A stretch of DNA of 5,241 bases from Candidatus Gastranaerophilales bacterium (GTDB taxonomy: Bacteria; Cyanobacteriota; Vampirovibrionia; Gastranaerophilales; Gastranaerophilaceae). Positions 1 to 4,865 of the stretch are shown one piece after another. The translations under genes and the position numbers were made by a program. The stretch covers positions 1 through 5,241 of the forward strand of contig CALUSZ010000045.1 of the NCBI GenBank assembly GCA_944323495.1, written 5' to 3'. Each line of letters begins with the position of its first letter. Position 1 is the first letter of the stretch. The notes beneath the pieces were generated by a model. That model had not been told where the DNA came from and ran no database searches. It was given only the letters and a program-made list of their open reading frames with translations.

Positions 1-572
1 AATTCTATAAGCCGCCCGGTTATATCACAACATCCGAGGATGAGAAGGGCAGAAAAACAATATATGATATAATCCCCAAAGAACTTCATCATTTAAAACC
101 GGTAGGAAGGCTTGATAAAGACTCAACAGGACTAATTATCTTAACTAATGACGGTGATTTTATTAATGAAATGACCCATCCTTCAATAAAAGTTCCGAAA
201 GTCTATATGGTTACAATAAACGGTAAATTTACCCCGGATGATGCCGAAAAAATGTTAAACGGAATAGAGATTGAAACGGATAGCGGAGAGAAGAAAATTG
301 CTTACGCAGAAACTTTACCTGTCGAAATAAATCCGAAATCTTCACTAATTCAGGTTGTTCTCTATCAGGGAATTAACCGCCAAATTCGTAAAATGTTTGC
401 AAAATTAGGGTATGAGGTTGAACACTTAAAACGTATTCAGCATGCAACATTAACTATAGAAGGCCTGAAAAAAGGACAGGTGAAGGCTATAAAACCAAAG
501 CAAGTTAAGGAATTGAAAGCTTATATTGCAAAAATTAAGAGGGAATATGCTGAAAATAGCAATAACGGGTAA
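1..572 (+). CDS. RsuA/RluB-family rRNA pseudouridine synthase, 5' partial
   Basis: This enzyme isomerises a specific uridine in ribosomal RNA to pseudouridine in the cytoplasm. The gene starts before the window; the first complete codon is at base 3 and 189 residues are visible. They hold the family hallmarks in order: KPPGYITT near the start, the catalytic loop GRLDKDSTGLIILTNDG (visible residues 35-51) whose aspartate at bases 114-116 is the expected nucleophile, and INRQIRKMF followed by LGYEVEHLKRI near the C-terminus. This is the RsuA/RluB/RluE/RluF branch rather than RluA or TruB. The usual N-terminal S4 RNA-binding domain would lie upstream and cannot be checked. Target (23S helix 89 for RluB, 16S position 516 for RsuA) cannot be decided here. 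The last 26 bases overlap the start of coaE, so the two are probably co-transcribed and translationally coupled. An internal ATG at 171 is not the start, because conserved catalytic sequence lies upstream of it in the same frame. Confidence 0.93.
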   Translation, partial: FYKPPGYITTSEDEKGRKTIYDIIPKELHHLKPVGRLDKDSTGLIILTNDGDFINEMTHPSIKVPKVYMVTINGKFTPDDAEKMLNGIEIETDSGEKKIAYAETLPVEINPKSSLIQVVLYQGINRQIRKMFAKLGYEVEHLKRIQHATLTIEGLKKGQVKAIKPKQVKELKAYIAKIKREYAENSNNG

Positions 573-1083
573 TATAGCGTCCGGAAAATCTGAAGTTGAG
601 AAAATTCTAATCTCCCAAGGTTATCCAGTATTCGATACTGACAAGATGGCACATGAAATTTTGGGGAATGTTGACAGAAAGAAGCTCGGAGAAGAGGTCT
701 TTAGAAACCCCAAAAAGAAAAAAGAGCTTGAAGAATACATTCATCCCAAGATAAAGGAAATGTTGAAGGAAATTTTCAGCCGGGATTACGAAGCTGTTTT
801 TGTTTCTGTTCCGCTTCTCTTTGAAACAGATTTCTATAAATTATTCGACAAAGTCTTGTTAGTAGCGTGTGATGACGATTTAAGGCTCAAGCGGCTTATG
901 GAACGGAATAATTTTACTAAAGAAGAAGCTTTAATAAGGATGAGGGCTCAATTACCTCAAGATGATAAGATTCAAAAATCAGATTATGTTCTATATAATA
1001 ATTCAACCAAAAAGGATTTAGAAAATCAGGTCTTAATATTTATTCGAAAGTTTCATCGCCTTATACATTTCAAAGACGCTTAG
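547..1083 (+). CDS. coaE: Dephospho-CoA kinase
   Basis: CoaE phosphorylates the 3'-hydroxyl of the ribose of dephospho-CoA with ATP, the last step of coenzyme A synthesis, in the cytoplasm. The 178-residue protein shows a Walker A P-loop GNIASGKS (8-15), a DTD motif (30-32), IHPKI (65-69), PLLFET (89-94), the lid-region RMRAQ (131-135) and DYVLYNN (146-152), all expected for CoaE. I chose ATG 547 because it places the P-loop at residue 8, as in the family, and has AGAGGG just upstream (538-543). An in-frame TTG at 526 would add seven residues without an evident ribosome binding site. The protein is shorter than the usual roughly 200 residues: the stretch between DTDKMAHEIL and DRKKLGEEVF is about 20 residues shorter than I expect for the family. 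It overlaps the upstream gene by 26 bp, and its last 51 bp overlap the opposite-strand transporter gene. Confidence 0.95.
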   Translation: MLKIAITGNIASGKSEVEKILISQGYPVFDTDKMAHEILGNVDRKKLGEEVFRNPKKKKELEEYIHPKIKEMLKEIFSRDYEAVFVSVPLLFETDFYKLFDKVLLVACDDDLRLKRLMERNNFTKEEALIRMRAQLPQDDKIQKSDYVLYNNSTKKDLENQVLIFIRKFHRLIHFKDA

Positions 1084-2271
1084 TAAAAAGAATGTTCCAA
1101 ATACTGCAAGGTATGAAAGATTTGAATAAACCATAACATTTCCAGTCTTTACCGGCTCAAACAAATTGAGCAGAAAACCGCTCAATGTTCCTAAAATTCC
1201 AACCATCATAAAGAAACAGAAATTCATAATACTGACAGCTGTACCTGATACCATTTTTCTATTTGTTAAATGTAATACAGGAACAAGAATAGATGTTAAA
1301 CTTGCATTTGCCGCAAGTATACAAAACAGAAATGCTATAAATCTTGTTCTTATATTAAAAATTAGACAAGTACAAATACACAAAAGGCAGATAAAAGTTA
1401 TAACAGAAGCATTTTTGAGAAAAATAACTCTATGATTATGACACATTTTGCATACTGAAGCGTTGACAATGTTAAATACCGCAGCAATTATAGCCATAAT
1501 AGATAAAATCAAAGCAGAATCCGCTGTTTGCATGAGACAGAAATCTTCAAGGAATTTTTTTCCGAGAATAGCCTGTATTGCATATGAAATCCCAAAATTA
1601 CAGCAGGCAAAACTAAATAGATTGCGGTTATGTTTTTTATGGAGTACCAGCCTAAAAGGCAGCAGACGCATTTTTACATTTTTATTTACCGGCGGAACTT
1701 CAACCATTTTTGTTAAAATGTAAAAAATCAACGCTGCTAGCGCTGTAACTACGGATAAAATGATTAAAATCTCTCTCCAGGATATATATTTCATCGCAAA
1801 TACAAACGGCGCATTTGCAGCAATACCTCCTGCATAACCTATAAACAGCATTATTGATATTGCGATTCCAAAATCTTTATCAGGAACGCATGCTTTTATT
1901 TCTTTAATAAGGCTTAAGTAAAACATACTTCCGCCCAAGCCGACTAAAGCTCTTGCAAAATACATAAGCCATAGATTAGAAGATATTGGAAACAGCAGTG
2001 TACCTAACGCTAAGATAGCGGCCCCTGTCAAAATAACCCTAAGTGCCCCGAATCTCTCAACCATAACACCTATAACAAGCTGATTAAATGCGTAAATATA
2101 CATAAAAATAGCACCGAAAGCTGTTATAAAAGGTGCACTAATATTTAATTCATGCTGCAGTAAATCAAAAATTGCTCCGGGTATAGCAATTCTCTGGAAG
2201 TTTGCAAAAAAGTAAAACAAACATCCCAGCATAATTAATGAAAAAGATACCCAAAGCTTCCTTTTATTCAT
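1033..2271 (-). CDS. Major facilitator superfamily (MFS) transporter
   Basis: A 412-residue inner-membrane carrier with about twelve hydrophobic segments, roughly at residues 5-25, 46-68, 77-96, 99-121, 135-155, 165-188, 218-236, 252-272, 286-304, 308-331, 341-369 and 384-405, and a basic cytoplasmic loop at about 195-216 between the two halves. Family signatures are a motif-A-like GVMVERFGALR (68-78) between helices 2 and 3, and RALVGLGG (107-114) in helix 4, where MFS proteins usually carry an arginine followed by a glycine-rich turn. Substrate is unknown; nothing in the neighbourhood points to one. The ATG at 2271 gives a short basic N-terminus (MNKRK) before helix 1. AAAGG lies directly against the ATG, too close for a normal ribosome binding site, so initiation may be leaderless or weak. 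The 3' end overlaps coaE tail to tail by 51 bp, so its last 16 codons before the stop are antisense to the coaE end. Confidence 0.9.
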   Translation of the reverse strand: MNKRKLWVSFSLIMLGCLFYFFANFQRIAIPGAIFDLLQHELNISAPFITAFGAIFMYIYAFNQLVIGVMVERFGALRVILTGAAILALGTLLFPISSNLWLMYFARALVGLGGSMFYLSLIKEIKACVPDKDFGIAISIMLFIGYAGGIAANAPFVFAMKYISWREILIILSVVTALAALIFYILTKMVEVPPVNKNVKMRLLPFRLVLHKKHNRNLFSFACCNFGISYAIQAILGKKFLEDFCLMQTADSALILSIMAIIAAVFNIVNASVCKMCHNHRVIFLKNASVITFICLLCICTCLIFNIRTRFIAFLFCILAANASLTSILVPVLHLTNRKMVSGTAVSIMNFCFFMMVGILGTLSGFLLNLFEPVKTGNVMVYSNLSYLAVFGTFFLLSVFEMYKAMKLSNKY

Positions 2272-2280
2272 CCTTTTGTA

Positions 2281-2309
2281 AAGGTACTGCTAACAAAGCA
2301 TTGTGTCAA
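2281..2309 (-). promoter_or_regulatory. Candidate promoter of the MFS transporter
   Basis: On the minus strand a perfect TTGACA (2309 to 2304) is followed after 17 bp by TACCTT (2286 to 2281), a weak -10 matching three of six consensus positions. Transcription would begin around 2274, only a few bases before the ATG at 2271, which fits the lack of a spaced ribosome binding site. The assignment rests on the perfect -35 and correct spacing only. Confidence 0.4.
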
Positions 2310-2332
2310 TCTTGCGGAAATTGTATTATAAT
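2303..2332 (+). promoter_or_regulatory. Candidate promoter of the small Tyr/Asn-rich gene and rqcH
   Basis: A perfect TATAAT lies at 2327-2332, with a four-of-six -35 match GTGTCA at 2303-2308 and an 18-bp spacer. The expected transcription start is at about 2338-2340, that is, at or beside the ATG at 2339, which has no ribosome binding site. The -35 element overlaps the minus-strand TTGACA of the divergent transporter, so only one polymerase could occupy the site at a time. Confidence 0.5.
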
Positions 2333-2338
2333 AATTGT

Positions 2339-2593
2339 ATGAGAAAATATGCGGTGTTGTTATTATTAATATTGGGTAGTGCAGTGTATGGGGATTCTAT
2401 AAATCCATATGCATATAAAACAATGTCTGCCCAGTCCTACAGAAATAATTACAACCGTCAGGTTAATTATAAGCCAGTGCCCTATTGGCAGGCTCAGTCT
2501 AATTATGCAACAAGAAACAGAATGTATAGTAACTATACAAACTATGCTAACTACCAATCCAGCTACAGTAATAGGTATTATAGAGGAAGATAA
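2339..2593 (+). CDS. Small exported Tyr/Asn-rich protein
   Basis: An 84-residue protein of unknown function. Residues 1-18 look like a Sec signal peptide: MRK, a run of hydrophobic residues (VLLLLIL), then SAVYG with likely cleavage before D19. The predicted mature 66 residues are low in complexity: by my count 14 tyrosines and 11 asparagines, nine Lys/Arg and a single acidic residue (D19), with many NY, SNY and TNY pairs in the second half. No cysteine follows the signal, so it is not a lipoprotein. Such basic, Tyr/Asn-rich composition suggests an unstructured or surface-associating peptide, but this is inference. I prefer ATG 2339 to an in-frame GTG at 2303 because the signal peptide starts there and a TATAAT lies between the two; no ribosome binding site precedes it. 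Its stop overlaps the rqcH start (TAATG, 2591-2595), so the two are likely one transcription unit. Overlapping frames show no coding signs. Confidence 0.72.
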   Translation: MRKYAVLLLLILGSAVYGDSINPYAYKTMSAQSYRNNYNRQVNYKPVPYWQAQSNYATRNRMYSNYTNYANYQSSYSNRYYRGR

Positions 2594-4017
2594 TGATAAA
2601 TATAGATTTTCTTACTCTTAGGGATTTTTTTGAAGAAAATATAGATTTTATAATTGGCGCGCGGCTTCAGAAAATACAACAGCCGACAAGACGTGATTTT
2701 ATCTTTTCTATAAGGAATAATGGCACCAGCAGGAAACTATATGTCAATATAAACCCGCAGATATACCATCTGGCATTTATGACTTCTGCCGGAGAAAAAA
2801 GACGTGCTATAGAGATTCCCAAACACCCTCCCATGTTTTGTATGCTTTTGCGGAAATATCTAGAAGGCTCAAAAATAGATGATGCAAGGGTAGTTGAAAA
2901 TGAACGTATTTTAGAATTATTCTTTGAAATAACAGATGAATTATCCAGAAAACGCTCATTGTGCCTGTGTATAGAACTAATGGGCAGGCATTCAAATGTT
3001 ATTCTATATGATAAAGAAACAAGTATTATACTAGGTTGTGCACATAATGTGGGTGCAGAAAAAAGCCGTTATCGTGAACTGCAAGGCGGGCTGAACTATA
3101 TTTATCCACCCGTACACGCTATACAGGATAATATTCCCTGTCTATATAAGTCACTTGAATATCCTCAAAACTTTTCAATAAACGAAATTCTTGATGATTA
3201 TTTTTCAAAAAAACAAGAGGAAATAAGCGTAAGAGATAAGAAGAATAAACTTTCTTCAATTGTTAGCCAGAAGCTTAAGAAAGTAAATGGCTCAATCGGA
3301 AAAATAAACTCTCTTCTAAAAAAACGGGATAATACGGAAAAATATAAATTATATGGGGAACTTTTAACGGCTAATTTATATAAGAAATGCGATTATCAGC
3401 GAGAGATTGTAGTTTTTGACTATATTCATAATGTGAACGTAAAAATAGAATTGGATGAAAATAAAAGTTTGAATGAAAATGCACAAAAATATTTTAGACT
3501 ATATACTAAATCCAAAACTACTCAAGAAAAATCTAAATCAATGCTGGAAAATTTGAATATAGAACGTGAGTACTTAGAAAATTTATTATACAGCATAGAT
3601 AAAGCTTCAAACTTTGAAGATTTGGAAGAAATCGGTATAGAGTTAGAACCGTCCAAAGTTTCAACAAGAAAGCAAGACAGACCTGAGCCGACCAAACTTG
3701 AGCTAAATGGTTTTACAGTTTATATTGGAAAAAATAACCGTCAAAATGATTATATAATATCAAAGCTGGCAAAACCTGACGATTACTGGTTCCATACGAA
3801 GCAATGCGCCGGATCGCATGTACTGCTTCGTATAAATGAAAAAGAACCGGAAGAGTGCGTTATATATGAATGCTGTAAGCTTGCAAGAGAATATTCTTCA
3901 GCCAAACAACCCTCTAAGGTCGGTGTAATATATACAAAAGCTAAATATTTAAGAAAACCGCCTGCTTCACCTCTAGGTTATGTAACTTATAAAAATGAAA
4001 AAGAAATTTTGATTTAG
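2593..4017 (+). CDS. rqcH: RqcH/NFACT-family ribosome quality-control protein, short form
   Basis: RqcH (Rqc2/NEMF/Tae2 family, formerly called fibronectin-binding protein FbpA) binds stalled 50S subunits carrying peptidyl-tRNA and recruits tRNA-Ala to add C-terminal alanine tails that mark the nascent chain for proteolysis. The 474-residue product has the NFACT-N core: ARLQKIQQP (23-31), PPMFCMLLRKYLEG (79-92), ENERIL (102-107), ELMGRHSNVIL (128-138). A charged region including a likely coiled coil follows (about 205-345), with GELLTANLY (255-263) and NENAQKYF (294-301). The NFACT-R domain (about 372-474) has GKNNRQNDY (379-387), the DYWFH signature (397-401), GSHVLLR (407-413) and RKPPASPLGYVTY (454-466). 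B. subtilis RqcH is about 570 residues; here only about 20 residues separate YPPV (171-174) from the coiled-coil lead-in SINEILDDYF, where the helix-hairpin-helix module normally sits. The Asp-Arg pair needed for tailing in B. subtilis appears as Glu104-Arg105. AGAGGA at 2582-2587 precedes the ATG. Its stop overlaps the opposite-strand gene's stop. Confidence 0.92.
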   Translation: MINIDFLTLRDFFEENIDFIIGARLQKIQQPTRRDFIFSIRNNGTSRKLYVNINPQIYHLAFMTSAGEKRRAIEIPKHPPMFCMLLRKYLEGSKIDDARVVENERILELFFEITDELSRKRSLCLCIELMGRHSNVILYDKETSIILGCAHNVGAEKSRYRELQGGLNYIYPPVHAIQDNIPCLYKSLEYPQNFSINEILDDYFSKKQEEISVRDKKNKLSSIVSQKLKKVNGSIGKINSLLKKRDNTEKYKLYGELLTANLYKKCDYQREIVVFDYIHNVNVKIELDENKSLNENAQKYFRLYTKSKTTQEKSKSMLENLNIEREYLENLLYSIDKASNFEDLEEIGIELEPSKVSTRKQDRPEPTKLELNGFTVYIGKNNRQNDYIISKLAKPDDYWFHTKQCAGSHVLLRINEKEPEECVIYECCKLAREYSSAKQPSKVGVIYTKAKYLRKPPASPLGYVTYKNEKEILI

Positions 4018-4572
4018 GTATTACTATCTTTTTTATCTTTATCCTTATCGTCCTTGCCTTCAGAATTTGTTCCAAGCCCAAGTCCGGAGCCTGCATCTGT
4101 ACCACTATTATCGCCCGTACCAGCTCCAAGTCCTAAGCCTCTTGTTCCTGCACCGCCCCCTGAGGTAGGATTACCGCTCTCTCCTTGAGGAACCTGTGGA
4201 GTTTCTTCCTAGGCTGGTAGCGACTTTTTCCGTTGCTTTACCCAACCCATTTACAACAGCTTGTGAGGCACCACTTCCAAGAATATTTACACCCAGTGAA
4301 GCTGCCGTTCCGACAACAGCAGTAGCAGAATCAACAACACCTCTTGTGACCATTCCGCCTTTACCGCCATCATAACAGGTTTTATCCTGTACAGTTGATT
4401 TCCCGCTGTTATATGCTTTGGAAAAATCATCATCCTCAATTTCATAGGCATTCTCATCATTACTTGCTGTAGCACGCCAATTTGATAACTCACCACTCCA
4501 GGTTTGAGTTATCTCGTTCATATCACTTGCGGATATGCCCATTGTGTTACATAAAGCATAAATTTTAGTCAT
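4014..4572 (-). pseudogene. Leftward copy of an unrecognised paralogous family, frameshifted
   Basis: Not a family I recognise. From the ATG at 4572 one frame runs MTKIYALC, then the conserved block NTMGISASDMNEITQTW onward to an acidic stretch EIEDDDF, then a Gly/Ala/Val-rich hydrophobic region (about residues 78-112), and stops at 4171-4173. A +1 shift, best placed after CTA (4212-4210), opens a second frame from GAA at 4208 to TAA at 4016-4014. That frame adds 64 residues: Pro/Gly-rich (PQVPQGESG), GLGLGAGTG and SGLGLGTN repeats, then a charged tail KDDKDKDKKDSNT. It has no start codon of its own, so it is the natural C-terminus; the repaired protein would be about 185 residues. Relative to the rightward copy, the first 30 residues are replaced by eight unrelated ones, and no ribosome binding site precedes the ATG. 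It may be a silent or decaying cassette, a gene using frameshifting, or a sequencing indel. The end of the tail frame overlaps the rqcH stop on the other strand. Confidence 0.72.
4421..4549 (-). repeat. Inverted repeat, left arm (129 bp)
   Basis: This arm lies within the leftward copy and is the reverse complement of 4955-5083, with base p pairing with 9504 minus p. Identity is 126 of 129, and the first 81 bases (4549 to 4469) are perfect. Mismatches are at 4468, 4461 and 4438. Identity ends sharply at both edges: at 4550 the sequence becomes unrelated, and below 4421 the two genes remain homologous as protein but diverge in DNA. The arm is read in the same frame as in the rightward copy. Confidence 0.95.
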
Positions 4573-4619
4573 AAAATATTAATATTAAGCTATTTTAGCA
4601 GGTTGGGTAAAAAACAACT

Positions 4620-4648
4620 TATATAATGTATTTAAGGCAAAGTGTTAA
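4620..4648 (-). promoter_or_regulatory. Weak candidate promoter of the leftward copy
   Basis: On the minus strand TTAACA (4648 to 4643, five of six) is followed after 17 bp by TATATA (4625 to 4620, four of six). A transcript would start near 4613, about 40 bases before the ATG at 4572. The region is very AT-rich, so chance matches are expected. If real, the leftward copy is transcribed even in the present orientation, though it still lacks a ribosome binding site. Confidence 0.25.
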
Positions 4649-4651
4649 ATA

Positions 4652-4689
4652 TTGACTCAATTCAATTATTGTATGCTATAGCTTATACT
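4652..4689 (+). promoter_or_regulatory. Candidate distal promoter of the rightward copy
   Basis: TTGACT at 4652-4657 is followed after 19 bp by TATAGC at 4677-4682, preceded by TG one base upstream (extended -10 form). TATACT, five of six, follows at 4684-4689. Either would give a leader of about 170 bases containing the palindrome at 4816-4846. A perfect 8-bp palindrome GCTATAGC (4675-4682) overlaps the -10. An alternative nearer pair is TTGTAA (4741-4746) with TAAAGT (4764-4769) at 17 bp. The sequence alone does not decide between them. Confidence 0.3.
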
Positions 4690-4800
4690 CCCACGCTAAT
4701 AACTAAAACATGGGAATATTTTTAGATTTTGTGTAAATTTTTGTAACAATTTTGCTTAAATCCTAAAGTTTTCTAAAAAAATGCCGTAAATAATAGTACA

Positions 4801-4839
4801 AATGTAACAAAATATATATTAAGTTATATCTAATGTAAC
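4801..4839 (+). repeat. AATGTAAC direct repeats in the leader
   Basis: AATGTAAC occurs at 4801-4808 and 4832-4839, 31 bp apart, close to three helical turns. The shorter core TGTAAC also occurs at 4742-4747, 61 bp before the first. The regular spacing could suit a DNA-binding regulator working on one face of the helix, but the motif is short and the region AT-rich. Confidence 0.4.
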
Positions 4840-4846
4840 TTAATAT
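4816..4846. promoter_or_regulatory. 11-bp perfect palindrome upstream of the rightward copy
   Basis: ATATTAAGTTA (4816-4826) and TAACTTAATAT (4836-4846) are exact reverse complements around a 9-base centre, ending ten bases before the ribosome binding site at 4857. It could be an operator for a dimeric repressor, a weak mRNA hairpin in the leader affecting translation or stability, or a binding site for a recombinase. There is no U-tract after it and it is AT-rich, so it is not a typical terminator. Confidence 0.55.
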
Positions 4847-4856
4847 CTTCAAAACC

Positions 4857-4862
4857 GGAGGG
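4857..4862 (+). promoter_or_regulatory. Strong ribosome binding site of the rightward copy
   Basis: GGAGGG sits three to four bases before the ATG at 4866. It fixes this start and contrasts with the leftward copy, which has no Shine-Dalgarno sequence in the roughly 45 bases before its ATG. Confidence 0.85.
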
Positions 4863-4865
4863 ATT

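Noticed and set aside
1166..1723. Two plus-strand open frames of about 90 codons
   Set aside because: They lie wholly antisense to the MFS gene, have no recognisable family features, and their sequence is explained by the transporter's coding strand.
2303..2338. GTG at 2303 as start of the small gene
   Set aside because: It would place 12 extra residues before the signal peptide and includes the TATAAT in the coding region.
2366..2621. Alternative frames on both strands over the small Tyr/Asn-rich gene
   Set aside because: Only the frame from 2339 has a signal peptide, coherent composition and a stop coupled to rqcH.
4287..4496. A 69-codon minus-strand frame starting with MVSYQIG
   Set aside because: It overlaps the leftward paralogue in another frame; the paralogue frame is confirmed by protein identity to the rightward copy.
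4689..4715. TCCCA...TGGGA pairing as a terminator hairpin
   Set aside because: Only five base pairs with a 17-base loop and no following T-tract tied to it.
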